Shown: piece after piece, positions 1-6,804 of the stretch
How positions within the stretch are numbered: the stretch's first letter is position 1
Layout of the letters: every line of letters starts with the position of its first letter
Assembly (NCBI GenBank): GCA_023381945.1
Contig: JAMCQY010000243.1
Coordinates: 1 to 12,743, forward strand
Direction: 5' to 3'
Length of the DNA stretch: 12,743 nucleotides
Origin: Deltaproteobacteria bacterium
GTDB taxonomy: Bacteria; Desulfobacterota; Desulfobaccia; Desulfobaccales; 0-14-0-80-60-11
Notes under the pieces: generated by a model
Databases searched by the model: none
The model's input: the letters and a program-made list of their open reading frames with translations, nothing else
Told to the model about the DNA's origin: nothing
Translations under genes and position numbers: made by a program

Positions 1-129
1 TGCCCACCGACGTGCTGAGGGTGCGGCATCGAGAAGATCATCACTCTGAAGCTCACCAAGGAAGAAGAGGACATGCTGCAGAAGTCGGCGGCGGCAGTGG
101 CCAAGACCCGGGACGAGCTAAATATGTAA
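1..129 (+). CDS. mdh: Malate dehydrogenase, C-terminal end (partial, with an apparent frameshift)
   Basis: Only the 3' end of the gene is in the window. The frame ending at TAA 127-129 reads GCGIEKIITLKL, then TKEEEDMLQKSAAAV, and finishes DELNM. This is the C-terminal end of the NAD-dependent malate/lactate dehydrogenase family (LG-x-x-GIEKI, then an E-rich helix ending in K-S-A-A-A-V). The enzyme interconverts malate and oxaloacetate, next to the succinate/fumarate step encoded by sdhCAB just downstream. The ending frame contains TGA at 16-18. Removing A18 joins bases 3-17 (P-T-D-V-L) to G-C-G-I-E-K and restores the family pattern, so a one-base insertion or sequencing error at the edge is likely. 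Identification rests on about 40 residues; lactate dehydrogenase of the same superfamily is the alternative. A strong terminator follows 5 bases after the stop. Confidence 0.72.
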
Positions 130-134
130 TTCCT

Positions 135-175
135 GGTAGGGCGGCCTTCCCTGGCCGCCTTACCCTTCCATTTTT
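135..175 (+). terminator. Rho-independent terminator after mdh
   Basis: A 12-bp stem pairs 135-146 with 153-164 (one G-U pair; the GGCGGCC/GGCCGCC core is perfect) around a 6-base TTCCCT loop. A T5 tract follows at 171-175. The T-tract begins 6 bases after the stem, which is looser than ideal, but position and strength suit a terminator separating mdh from sdhCAB. The GTAGGGCGG start of the arm resembles the dispersed hairpin family found elsewhere in this window. Confidence 0.7.
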
Positions 176-187
176 GTCGGATAATTT

Positions 188-215
188 TTGACAAAAGATT
201 CAGAAATTGTATGAT
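188..215 (+). promoter_or_regulatory. Sigma70-type promoter for sdhCAB
   Basis: A perfect -35 hexamer TTGACA (188-193) and a -10 hexamer TATGAT (210-215, five of six consensus bases) are separated by 16 bases in an AT-rich stretch just after the mdh terminator. Transcription would start near 222, leaving a leader of about 90 bases before sdhC. The leader contains a 12-bp palindrome at 245-256. Confidence 0.65.
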
Positions 216-244
216 TTTCAAGTGATAGTCAGGCTGGTACCGTC

Positions 245-256
245 TATCCATGGATA
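245..256. promoter_or_regulatory. Perfect 12-bp palindrome in the sdhC leader (possible operator)
   Basis: TATCCATGGATA is a perfect 12-bp palindrome lying about 25-35 bases downstream of the predicted transcription start of sdhCAB. Its position would suit a repressor roadblock site. No known operator was recognised and a chance palindrome cannot be excluded. Confidence 0.25.
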
Positions 257-310
257 CTCAGATCCGTCCTGCACCTCACGTAAAAATCAAGCCCGCGATA
301 AGAAGGTAGA

Positions 311-961
311 ATGATGAACTGGCTTTTCCGCACCCTCAGCACGTCGGTGGGCAAGAAACAGATGATGGCCGTAACCGGCTTGCTGTTTCTGCTCTTTCTG
401 GCCACGCATCTTCTGGGCAACCTGAGCGTTTATGGCGGCCCCGCCTCATTCGTGTCCTATGCCGAACACCTGCACGCCTTGGGGAACCTGCTCGTGGCGG
501 CGGAAGTGATCATGCTCCTGGCCTTGATCATCCACGTTTCCACTGCGGTGGTGCTGTTCTTCCAGAACCGCAGCGCCCGGCCGGTGGCTTACCAGGTGGA
601 TAGGAGCGGCGGTGGCCGCACCTTCAGTTCGCAAGCCATGCCTTATACCGGCCTGGTGATCCTGGCGTTTCTGTGCGTCCATATGTCCACCTTTTCGCGC
701 TATATCGTCGACCAGACCACCCGGAATATCTTTCAAATCGCCGCCGACGTCTTTTCCAACCCGGCCTACCTGGTGATTTTCCTGGCCTCCATGCTGATCC
801 TGGGCTTTCATGTGCGCCACGGCCTGTGGAGCGCCTTTCAGACGGTGGGAGCCAATCATCCCAAGTATATGCCCTTCATTCAGAAATTTAGCATTGTCTT
901 TGCCGTGATCGTGGCGCTCGGCTTCGGCTCGCTGCCGCTCGTCATCCTGGCGATGCACTAG
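311..961 (+). CDS. sdhC: Succinate dehydrogenase/fumarate reductase cytochrome b subunit (B-type, di-haem)
   Basis: This is the membrane anchor of complex II, which carries electrons between the SdhB iron-sulfur clusters and the (mena)quinone pool through two b haems. The protein has 216 residues and about five hydrophobic helices (roughly 18-38, 60-84, 110-130, 150-172 and 192-214), typical of the single-subunit b558-type family. Conserved haem-ligand candidates H33 (LATHLLGN), H75 (LIIHVST), H124 (CVHMSTF) and H167 (GFHVRHG) have nearly the same spacing as the four ligands of Bacillus subtilis SdhC. The order C-A-B with no sdhD is diagnostic of type-B enzymes. Two consecutive ATGs (311 and 314) follow AGAAGG at 301-306; the second has the better ribosome-binding spacing, so the protein may start at 314. 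The stop overlaps the ribosome-binding site of sdhA. Whether it works as dehydrogenase or fumarate reductase in vivo cannot be told from sequence. Confidence 0.93.
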   Translation: MMNWLFRTLSTSVGKKQMMAVTGLLFLLFLATHLLGNLSVYGGPASFVSYAEHLHALGNLLVAAEVIMLLALIIHVSTAVVLFFQNRSARPVAYQVDRSGGGRTFSSQAMPYTGLVILAFLCVHMSTFSRYIVDQTTRNIFQIAADVFSNPAYLVIFLASMLILGFHVRHGLWSAFQTVGANHPKYMPFIQKFSIVFAVIVALGFGSLPLVILAMH

Positions 962-973
962 GGAGGTCTGTAG

Positions 974-2890
974 ATGCTGCAACTTGATGCCAAGATTCCG
1001 GGCGGACCGCTGGAAACCAAGTGGGATCGGCACCGTTTCGATTTGAAGCTGGTCAACCCGTCCAATAAGAGAAAGTTCGAGATCATCGTGGTGGGCACCG
1101 GCCTGGCCGGTGGCTCCGCCTCGGCGTCGCTGGCGGAATTGGGCTATAACGTCAAGACCTTCTGCATCCAGGACAGTCCCCGGCGGGCCCACAGCATTGC
1201 GGCCCAGGGGGGCATCAATGCCGCCAAGAACTATCCCAACGACAGCGACAGCGTCTGGCGCCTGTTTTACGATACCATCAAAGGCGGCGACTTCCGGGCC
1301 CGGGAGGCCAACGTCTACCGCCTGGCCCAGGTGTCGAACCTGATCATCGACCACTGCGTGGCCCAGGGGATTCCCTTCGCTCGGGAATACGGCGGCCTCT
1401 TGGCCAACCGCTCCTTCGGCGGCGCCCAGGTTTCCCGGACCTTTTATGCCCGGGGCCAAACCGGCCAGCAGCTTTTGCTCGGGGCCTATAGCTCGTTGAT
1501 GCGCCAGGTGGCCCGCGGCCAGGTGACGATGTTTCCCCGCCGGGAGATGCTCGACCTGGTGCTGGTGGACGGCCAGGCCCGGGGCATCGTGGTGCGGAAC
1601 CTGATCACCGGGGAGATCGAGCGGCATACGGCCCACGCCGTGGTCCTGGCCACCGGCGGCTACGGCAACGTCTTTTATCTTTCCACCAACGGCATGGGCT
1701 GCAATGTCACCGCGGCCTATCGCTGTTATAAGAAGGGCGCCGGGTTCGCCAATCCCTGCTTCACCCAGATCCATCCCACCTGCATTCCGGTGCACGGCGA
1801 CTACCAGTCGAAGCTCACCCTGATGAGCGAGAGCCTGCGCAACGACGGCCGGGTCTGGGTGCCCAAGCAGGCGGGAGATATGCGGCGGCCGGAAGACATT
1901 CCCGAAGGGGAGCGGGATTACTACCTGGAGCGCATCTATCCCAGCTTCGGGAACCTGGCCCCCCGGGATATCTCCTCCCGGGCCGCCAAGCGCATGTGCG
2001 ACGAAGGCAAGGGGGTTGGACCTACGGGGCGGGCGGTTTATCTGGACTTCCGCGACGCCATCCAGCGTCTGGGCCAGGCCGAGATCGCAGCCCGCTATGG
2101 CAATCTTTTTCAGATGTACGAAAAAATCGTGGCCGAAGATCCCTACAAGACGCCGATGATGATCTACCCGGCCTCGCACTACGCCATGGGCGGCCTGTGG
2201 GTCGATTACAATCTGATGAGCACCGTTCCCGGCCTGTTCGTCTTGGGGGAGGCCAACTTCTCGGACCACGGCGCCAACCGCCTGGGGGCCAGCGCTCTGA
2301 TGCAGGGGTTGGCCGATGGCTATTTCGTCATCCCCAACACCATCAACGGTTATCTGGCTACCTCCAAGTTTGCCGACGTGACTGCCGGCCACCCGGCCTT
2401 CCAGGAAGCGGAGGCGGAAGTGGTCGCCAAGGTGAAAAAGCTGCTCAGCATCAAAGGGAAGCGTACGCCGAACGATTTCCACCGGGAACTGGGCAGTGTC
2501 ATGTGGGAGTACTGCGGTATGGGCCGCACCGATGAGGGTCTGACCAAGGCCCGGGAGTTGGTGGCGGGTGTCAAGGCGGAGTTTTGGCAGAACGTCACGG
2601 TGCCGGGCGTGGAGGCCGACCTCAACCAGAGCCTGGAATACGCCGGCCGGGTGGCGGATTTTATCGAATTTGCCGATATCCTGCTTCTGGACGCCCTGGC
2701 CCGCCGGGAATCCTGCGGCTGCCATTTCAATGAGGCCTTCCAGACCGAAGATCACGAGGCCTTGCGGGACGACGTCAACATGGCCCACGTGGCCGTGTGG
2801 GAATACGCCGGCGAGGGCCAGGAGCCGATCTTCAACAAAGAGCCGCTGAATTTCGAATTCGTCAAATTAGCCACGAGGAGTTACAAGTGA
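974..2890 (+). CDS. sdhA: Succinate dehydrogenase/fumarate reductase flavoprotein subunit
   Basis: This is the catalytic subunit that interconverts succinate and fumarate on a covalently bound FAD; it is cytoplasmic or membrane-peripheral depending on enzyme orientation. The 638 residues fit the B-type family. Visible motifs are the dinucleotide-binding GTGLAG (41-46), the FAD-linking histidine H73 in [11 protein letters not shown], the substrate loop [10 protein letters not shown] with H267, the catalytic arginine of RDISSR (R336), H402 in [11 protein letters not shown] and R436 in [13 protein letters not shown]. By motif these match E. coli SdhA H242, R286, H354 and R399. The start at 974 has GGGAGG (961-966) 7 bases upstream and lies 12 bases after sdhC. 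The gene ends in a GTGA overlap with sdhB, implying translational coupling. No key residue is missing. Confidence 0.96.
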   Translation: MLQLDAKIPGGPLETKWDRHRFDLKLVNPSNKRKFEIIVVGTGLAGGSASASLAELGYNVKTFCIQDSPRRAHSIAAQGGINAAKNYPNDSDSVWRLFYDTIKGGDFRAREANVYRLAQVSNLIIDHCVAQGIPFAREYGGLLANRSFGGAQVSRTFYARGQTGQQLLLGAYSSLMRQVARGQVTMFPRREMLDLVLVDGQARGIVVRNLITGEIERHTAHAVVLATGGYGNVFYLSTNGMGCNVTAAYRCYKKGAGFANPCFTQIHPTCIPVHGDYQSKLTLMSESLRNDGRVWVPKQAGDMRRPEDIPEGERDYYLERIYPSFGNLAPRDISSRAAKRMCDEGKGVGPTGRAVYLDFRDAIQRLGQAEIAARYGNLFQMYEKIVAEDPYKTPMMIYPASHYAMGGLWVDYNLMSTVPGLFVLGEANFSDHGANRLGASALMQGLADGYFVIPNTINGYLATSKFADVTAGHPAFQEAEAEVVAKVKKLLSIKGKRTPNDFHRELGSVMWEYCGMGRTDEGLTKARELVAGVKAEFWQNVTVPGVEADLNQSLEYAGRVADFIEFADILLLDALARRESCGCHFNEAFQTEDHEALRDDVNMAHVAVWEYAGEGQEPIFNKEPLNFEFVKLATRSYK

Positions 2891-3660
2891 GCAGCAAGAT
2901 GATCAATCTCACCCTGAAGGTCTGGCGGCAGCCGGGGCCCAAGGCCGCGGGCCGCCTGGAGACCTACCGGGCGGAAAATATCTCGACGGACGCCTCCTTC
3001 CTGGAGATGCTGGACATTGTCAACGAGCGGCTCATTCTGGCAGGCCAGGAGCCCATCGCCTTCGACCACGACTGCCGGGAGGGCATCTGCGGCATGTGCG
3101 GCTCGGTGGTCAACGGCCGCCCCCATGGTCCGGAAAGGGAAACCACCCTGTGCCAGTTGCACATGCGCCATTTTCGCGACGGGGATACCGTGGTCATCGA
3201 ACCTTTCCGCGCCAAGGCCATCCCGGTGGTCAAAGACCTGGTGGTGGACCGCAGCGCCCTGGATCAGATCATTGCCGCCGGCGGCTTCATTTCGGTGAAT
3301 ACCGGTCAGGCGCCGGAGGCCAACTCGCTGCCCGTACCTAAGACTAATGCCGATCTGGCCATGGACGCCGCGGCCTGCATCGGCTGCGGCGCCTGCATCG
3401 CCGCCTGTCCCAATGCCTCGGCCATGCTGTTCACCAGCGCCAAGATCTCCCAATTCGCCCTGCTGCCGCACGGCAAACCCGAGGCCGCGCAAAGGGCCCT
3501 GGCCATGGTGGCCAGGATGGACGCCGCGGGCTTCGGTAACTGCACCAACCATGCGGAATGCGAGATGGAGTGCCCCAAGGGCATCTCCATCAGTAACATT
3601 TCCCGCCTTAACCGGGAATTTATTAAGGCGGCCATGACCTCTCGCGAAGCACTCCCGTAA
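2887..3660 (+). CDS. sdhB: Succinate dehydrogenase/fumarate reductase iron-sulfur subunit
   Basis: This is the electron-transfer subunit between SdhA flavin and SdhC haem/quinone. I choose the GTG at 2887 because GAGGAG lies at 2875-2880, 6 bases upstream, and the GTG overlaps the sdhA stop (GTGA); the open frame extends further upstream but that stretch is sdhA coding sequence. The 257-residue product has an N-terminal plant-type ferredoxin domain binding [2Fe-2S] through C63, C68, C71 and C89 (CREGICGMC...C), and a C-terminal bacterial ferredoxin domain. C164, C167, C170 and C229 would hold [4Fe-4S]; C174, C219 and C225 would hold [3Fe-4S] ([12 protein letters not shown] and [12 protein letters not shown]). 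Spacing matches E. coli SdhB in the C-terminal domain, so all three canonical clusters are expected. It is the last gene of the operon and a hairpin begins at the base after its stop. Confidence 0.95.
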   Translation: MSSKMINLTLKVWRQPGPKAAGRLETYRAENISTDASFLEMLDIVNERLILAGQEPIAFDHDCREGICGMCGSVVNGRPHGPERETTLCQLHMRHFRDGDTVVIEPFRAKAIPVVKDLVVDRSALDQIIAAGGFISVNTGQAPEANSLPVPKTNADLAMDAAACIGCGACIAACPNASAMLFTSAKISQFALLPHGKPEAAQRALAMVARMDAAGFGNCTNHAECEMECPKGISISNISRLNREFIKAAMTSREALP

Positions 3661-3683
3661 GGGGCGGTCTTTTAGACCGCCCC
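3661..3683. repeat. Perfect 10-bp hairpin immediately after sdhB
   Basis: GGGGCGGTCT (3661-3670) pairs perfectly with AGACCGCCCC (3674-3683) around a TTT loop, starting at the base after the sdhB stop codon. No T-tract follows, so it is not a classical terminator. It belongs by its GGGGCGG arm to a hairpin family found at several places in this window. It may stabilise the 3' end of the operon mRNA or act in factor-dependent termination. Confidence 0.65.
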
Positions 3684-3700
3684 AAGGAATGGTAAAATAT

Positions 3701-3724
3701 AGGGGTGGTTCTCGAACCGCTCCT
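3701..3724. repeat. Second hairpin of the same family, between sdhB and the kinase gene
   Basis: AGGGGTGGTT (3701-3710) pairs with AACCGCTCCT (3715-3724) with G-U and U-G pairs, closed by a four-base CTCG loop. It lies 17 bases after the first hairpin. The arm AGGGGTGG is a diverged version of the AGGGGCGG arm. No gene start is tied to it. Confidence 0.5.
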
Positions 3725-3935
3725 AAAGATACCCGCTCTTTCCCTCTTCCCTCAAGGAGAGAGGATAAAATCAAAAGCTCAGGAATTCGCATCTACCTTC
3801 TACATTTCAAGCTGCTGCCTTGCTCACAAGTGGGCTTTTGGTAACTTAAGTTTGGGGGCAGCGCGCCCGCCGCCCCCGCAACCCAAGAGATTTTATCAGG
3901 TGAATAAACGAAGCACCTTGAAAAAGAAATTGACC

Positions 3936-5573
3936 ATGCTGCCTCCGCCGACCGCGGACATGGATGGCTTGAAGGCCCAGTGGGAGCGCGCCTGGGAAGC
4001 CCTGCAAAAGGCCTACGACGACCTGGAGGCGCGCATCGAGGAGCGCACCGCCGAGCTGACCAGGGCTAATGAACACCTGGTGCAGGAGATTGAAGAGCGC
4101 AAACGCACCGAAAAAGAGCTCAACCGCATCAAGGAGTACCTGGAAAACGTCATTGATAATTCGGTGGATGCCATCGGCATCGTCGACCGTCAGGGCCGCT
4201 TTATTCTCTGGAACCGCCGGGCCGCAGAAATCTACGGTTACCCTTTTCAGGAACTCACGGGCAAGACCGCTTTCGATCTCTATGCCGATCCCTATGAGCT
4301 GGAACGCATGTTGATCAAGCTGCGCCATGAGGGGGTGGTGCGGGAATGCGAAATCGCCATGAAGAAGTCCGACGGCAGCATCGTACCAATGGACATTTCC
4401 ATCAGCCTCCTCAAGGACGATCAGGGAGAGACCATCGGCAGCGTTTGCGTGGCCCGGGACCTGTCGGAGCGTAAGAAAAATGAGATGGAGCTGAAACGGG
4501 CCCGGGATGAACTGCGGCGCTATTCCCGGGACCTGGAGCGCCAGGTGCGGGAACGCACCCGGGCCATCAACAGCATTCTGCGCTACACCCCGGCAGTGGT
4601 GCATATCAAAGACAAACAGTGCCACTACAAGCTGGTCAATCCGAGGTTCGAAGAGCTCTTCGGCGTTAAAAACGAAGAGATTCAGGGCAAATCCGCCCGG
4701 GATATCTTTCCCCCGGAGGTGGCCGCCCGCTTCCGCAGCAGCGATTTGAAGGTCCTTCACGGCGAAAGCTCCCTCCAGGTGGAGGAGCAAATTCCCCTGA
4801 AAGACGGGGTCCATACCTACCTGTCGGTGAAATTCCCCCTGTATGACGAGCAGGGCAACGCTGACGGCTTATGCGGTATCTCCACGGACATTACGGAACT
4901 CAAGAAGGCCCAGGAGCAGTTGCGGCTGTTGTCCGGCAGCATCATGGCCGGCCAGGAGAAGGAGCGGGCCGCCATCGCCCGGGAACTGCACGATGAATTG
5001 GGCCAGGTGCTCACGGCCCTGCGTATGGATGGCGTCTGGTTGAGCGAACGACTGAAGGGCAAGGAGCCCCAGGCCGCCGCCCGGGCCTTGAGCATGTGCG
5101 ACCTGATCGACACGACCATCGATGAGGTTCGAGCCCTGGCCACCCGGCTCCGCCCGGGGGTGCTGGACGATTTCGGGCTGATCGACGCCCTGGATTGGTA
5201 CGCCAAATATTTCGCCCAGCGCACCGGCATCACCTGCATCTATAAGCACCTCAATGTTCCCCAGGTGGATGATCTCGTGGCCACCGCGGCCTACCGCATA
5301 GCCCAGGAGGCCTTAACCAATGTGGCCCGCCACGCCTTTGCCACCCGGGTCAGGATCGATCTTCAGGTAAAGAGCGGAGTCTTAACCCTGTCCGTGTCCG
5401 ACAACGGCCGCGGCTTTGAGCCCCAAAAATTGGCGGAGTCCGATTGTCTCGGATTGGCCGGCATGCGGGAGCGCGCCGGCTTATTAGGCGGCTTTCTAGA
5501 AATGCAGTCTAAACCTGGCAAGGGGACCCGGGTCCTGTTCCGGCTGCCCCTGGATGAGCGGCGAGGCGCTTGA
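3936..5573 (+). CDS. Cytosolic PAS-PAS sensor histidine kinase, NarL-type (HisKA_3)
   Basis: This is the sensor kinase of a two-component system; it should autophosphorylate on histidine and pass phosphate to the response regulator encoded 2 bases downstream. Numbering from ATG 3936 (545 aa): a coiled coil rich in E/R/K (18-68), PAS 1 (68-180), a second coiled-coil linker, PAS 2 (210-325), a HisKA_3 dimerisation domain with phospho-accepting H352 in AIARELHDELGQ, and a HATPase domain with N-box N462 (QEALTNVARHA), G1 DNGRGF (489-494) and G2 GLAGMRERA (506-514). No signal peptide or membrane helix is visible, so the cue is probably cytoplasmic. PAS 1 closely resembles the last PAS of the cyclase at 6863. 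The start is uncertain: no clear ribosome-binding site is present, and in-frame GTG 3900 or ATG 3960 are alternatives. The open frame back to 3705 passes through a hairpin repeat and is unlikely to be coding. Confidence 0.88.
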   Translation: MLPPPTADMDGLKAQWERAWEALQKAYDDLEARIEERTAELTRANEHLVQEIEERKRTEKELNRIKEYLENVIDNSVDAIGIVDRQGRFILWNRRAAEIYGYPFQELTGKTAFDLYADPYELERMLIKLRHEGVVRECEIAMKKSDGSIVPMDISISLLKDDQGETIGSVCVARDLSERKKNEMELKRARDELRRYSRDLERQVRERTRAINSILRYTPAVVHIKDKQCHYKLVNPRFEELFGVKNEEIQGKSARDIFPPEVAARFRSSDLKVLHGESSLQVEEQIPLKDGVHTYLSVKFPLYDEQGNADGLCGISTDITELKKAQEQLRLLSGSIMAGQEKERAAIARELHDELGQVLTALRMDGVWLSERLKGKEPQAAARALSMCDLIDTTIDEVRALATRLRPGVLDDFGLIDALDWYAKYFAQRTGITCIYKHLNVPQVDDLVATAAYRIAQEALTNVARHAFATRVRIDLQVKSGVLTLSVSDNGRGFEPQKLAESDCLGLAGMRERAGLLGGFLEMQSKPGKGTRVLFRLPLDERRGA

Positions 5574-5575
5574 CC

Positions 5576-6214
5576 ATGATCAGAGTCCTGTTGGCTGACG
5601 ACCATAGCATTGTCCGGGGCGGGCTGGCCCGCATCGTCGAAGAATCGAAGGACATCGAGGTGGTGGCCGAGGCCGCCGACGGCCGGGAGGCCATCGAGAA
5701 GGTCCATCAGACCAAACCCGAGGTGGCGGTCATCGATATCTCCATGCCCGGTCTGGACGGCCTGGAAGTCATCAGCCAGCTCCGCCAGTATTACCCCAAA
5801 TTGCCCATCCTCATCCTCACCATGCACGAAGAGGAACAGTACGTGGTGCGGGCCATCGGCGCCGGAGCCAACGGCTACATCACCAAGCGCTCCGCGCCGG
5901 AGCAACTGGTCAATGCCATTCGCAAGGTCCACGCCGGCGGTCGATACCTGAGCGACAGCGCCGCCGAATCCCTGGCGCAGCATATGGCCACCGGGGCCCG
6001 CAGCCGCACTCCCTTGGACTCCCTCTCCAACCGGGAGATCCAGGTCTTAAGGCACCTGGCCCTGGGCCATACCGTCAAAGAGATCGCCGAAGCTTACCAC
6101 CTCAGCACCAATACGGTGCATACCTACCGCCTGCGGCTGCTGCGCAAACTCAACCTGCGCAACAACGCCGAGCTGTCGCTGTTCGCCATCCAGAACCGGC
6201 TGGTAGAACTATAA
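5576..6214 (+). CDS. NarL/FixJ-family response regulator (receiver plus LuxR-type HTH)
   Basis: This is a DNA-binding response regulator, the likely partner of the kinase ending 2 bases upstream. In the 212-residue product the receiver has the acidic pair D8-D9, phospho-acceptor D54 (VIDISMPGLDG), T82 (ILTMHEE) and K104 (YITKRS), all in the standard positions. The C-terminal LuxR-type helix-turn-helix spans about 148-212 (LSNREIQVLRHLALG, then EIAEAYHLSTNTVHTY). I use ATG 5576. An in-frame TTG at 5570 overlapping the kinase stop would add two residues and is an alternative, with weak CGAGG at 5562-5566. The pair is co-transcribed by position. Its targets are unknown; sdhCAB upstream and the cyclase downstream are the obvious candidates, but no binding site was recognised. 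Confidence 0.93.
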   Translation: MIRVLLADDHSIVRGGLARIVEESKDIEVVAEAADGREAIEKVHQTKPEVAVIDISMPGLDGLEVISQLRQYYPKLPILILTMHEEEQYVVRAIGAGANGYITKRSAPEQLVNAIRKVHAGGRYLSDSAAESLAQHMATGARSRTPLDSLSNREIQVLRHLALGHTVKEIAEAYHLSTNTVHTYRLRLLRKLNLRNNAELSLFAIQNRLVEL

Positions 6215-6251
6215 ACGGTGTACTCTCCCGCTATCTGCCATAAAAAAAATC

Positions 6252-6277
6252 ATTGTAGGGGCGGGTTTCAACCCCCT
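6252..6277. repeat. GTAGGGGCGG hairpin repeat, degenerate copy
   Basis: ATTGTAGGGGCGG (6252-6264) is identical to 6325-6337. Here the right arm is partly degenerate: GGGTT pairs with AACCC and the outer G-C pairs form only with a bulged C at 6262. The copy looks like a decayed member of the family. Confidence 0.5.
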
Positions 6278-6324
6278 GCGATCCATTATAGCGATTGCCA
6301 AAAGTTTTTTCCGATACCGGATGT

Positions 6325-6354
6325 ATTGTAGGGGCGGACCCGTGTGTCCGCCCT
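6325..6354. repeat. GTAGGGGCGG hairpin repeat, intact copy
   Basis: The shared 13-base motif ATTGTAGGGGCGG is followed by a hairpin in which GGGCGGAC (6332-6339) pairs perfectly with GTCCGCCC (6346-6353) around CCGTGT. It lies in non-coding DNA and has the form of a REP-like extragenic palindrome. No T-tract follows, so it is not an intrinsic terminator. Confidence 0.6.
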
Positions 6355-6378
6355 GATTAAGGGCGTCACATTGGGACA

Positions 6379-6421
6379 CCTTGCGCCTTTCTCTGCGCTT
6401 TAGCGTCTTTGGTGAGATTTA
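6379..6421. repeat. CTTTGCG-type extragenic repeat
   Basis: The segment carries three related words in tandem (TTGCGCCTTT, CTGCGCTTT, AGCGTCTTTGG) and ends GGTGAGATTTA. From memory this resembles a low-complexity extragenic element of the form CTTTGCGTCTTTGCGGTGAGAT seen in intergenic DNA of unrelated bacteria. It has no start codon with a ribosome-binding site and no stable hairpin. Confidence 0.3.
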
Positions 6422-6571
6422 CTTAAGAAATATCCTCCTGGCCCAGAGCCGTTTTCCCGCAATAACTTTCCCATTACACCAATGAGATTCCTGAAAAATT
6501 CCCAAATATAAGGGTTTCCCCCCTCCAAATTCAGGCATTCCCCGATTTACCGGGACAGAAAAATTGCTCAA

Positions 6572-6577
6572 TATACT
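6572..6577 (+). promoter_or_regulatory. Candidate -10 element for the riboswitch/cyclase transcript
   Basis: TATACT at 6572-6577 lies 15-20 bases before the riboswitch aptamer, so transcription would begin near 6584. The -35 match is poor (TTTACC at 6546-6551 is 20 bases away). A GACAG/CTGTC inverted repeat (6554-6558 and 6576-6580) overlaps the -10 and might bind a regulator. The absence of a good -35 suggests an activator or an alternative sigma factor. Confidence 0.35.
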
Positions 6578-6591
6578 GTCAAGATCATCGA

Positions 6592-6671
6592 AATGGCAAA
6601 CTACGCCGAAAGGGTAGGACGCAAAGTCTCCGGCCTAAAGCCTTAGGGCAAAGGTAGCGGGATTGCCGAAA
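6592..6671 (+). ncRNA. Class-I cyclic di-GMP riboswitch (GEMM-I) aptamer
   Basis: The RNA matches the GEMM-I consensus through its conserved core: CCGAAAGGGTAGGACGCAAAG followed by CTCCGGCCTAAA and then GGTAGCGGGATTGCC, ordered and spaced as in the Vc2 aptamer. P1 forms from GGCAA (6595-6599) with TTGCC (6663-6667). One hairpin is capped by a GAAA tetraloop (6608-6611) on CTAC-CC/GG-GTAG with G6605 bulged, and the second hairpin includes GCC/GGC at 6640-6649. This class binds c-di-GMP and controls the downstream gene. Here that gene, after a terminator, is a diguanylate cyclase, which makes direct end-product feedback likely. Confidence 0.93.
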
Positions 6672-6695
6672 TGAGAATATGGCAACCTGTTTATC

Positions 6696-6736
6696 ACCTA
6701 GGGCCCGTTATTTTGCGGAGCACTAGGTTTTTTTTT
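6696..6736 (+). terminator. Intrinsic terminator forming the riboswitch expression platform
   Basis: ACCTAG (6696-6701) pairs with CTAGGT (6723-6728), continued inward by GC/GC and CCG/CGG pairs with one mismatch and a bulged A6719, and followed by nine T residues (6728-6736). It lies 28 bases after P1 of the aptamer and 126 bases before the cyclase start. An alternative fold competes: GCCTTA (6640-6645) with TAGGGC (6699-6704), GGT (6653-6655) with ACC (6696-6698), and TTGCC (6663-6667) with GGCAA (6681-6685). That fold would break both aptamer and terminator. Ligand binding should therefore favour termination (an OFF switch), which is my inference. Confidence 0.85.
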
Positions 6737-6804
6737 CGGCAAACAAGTCAGCCGGATGATCCCCTGTTATTGGTTAAGAAGTTTTGGCAACTTATCAGTT
6801 AGGC

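Larger units (their letters stand above)
6215..6590. other. Gene-free stretch with dispersed repeats upstream of the riboswitch
   Basis: No coding sequence is convincing here on either strand. The region is AT-richer than its neighbours. It contains two copies of a 13-base motif with hairpins (6252-6277 and 6325-6354), a CTTTGCG-type extragenic repeat (6379-6421), a short C-rich stretch around 6515-6525, a small hairpin TCCC/GGGA near 6539-6555, and the candidate promoter of the riboswitch transcript. No T-tract terminator was found directly after the response-regulator gene. Confidence 0.6.

Noticed and set aside
16..18. In-frame TGA read as selenocysteine (C-P-P-T-C-U-G-C-G)
   Set aside because: The downstream residues are malate dehydrogenase, not a selenoprotein family. 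The family pattern is restored by a one-base shift, and no selenocysteine-insertion hairpin follows.
446..2788. 780-residue open frame on the minus strand across sdhC and sdhA
   Set aside because: It is antisense to two clearly recognised genes. It is a by-product of high GC at third positions, and its low-complexity G/H/A-rich translation shows no domain.
2797..2886. Upstream ATG 2797 as the start of sdhB
   Set aside because: It would overlap the sdhA coding end by about 90 bases and add residues unlike any SdhB. GTG 2887 has GAGGAG at ideal spacing and a stop-start overlap.
3661..3683. Hairpin after sdhB as a classical Rho-independent terminator
   Set aside because: No T-tract follows on either strand within a useful distance; listed as a repeat hairpin instead.
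2881..3792. 303-residue minus-strand open frame over sdhB
   Set aside because: It is a shadow of sdhB, which has all cluster cysteines in frame, and it runs through the hairpin repeats downstream.
3820..3847. Possible promoter TTGCTC-16-TAACTT ahead of the kinase gene
   Set aside because: Only three of six bases match at each hexamer, which is expected by chance in this AT-richer stretch.
3705..3899. N-terminal extension of the histidine kinase from ATG 3705
   Set aside because: The stretch passes through a hairpin repeat, has atypical composition and no ribosome-binding site, and its translation does not resemble a sensor domain.
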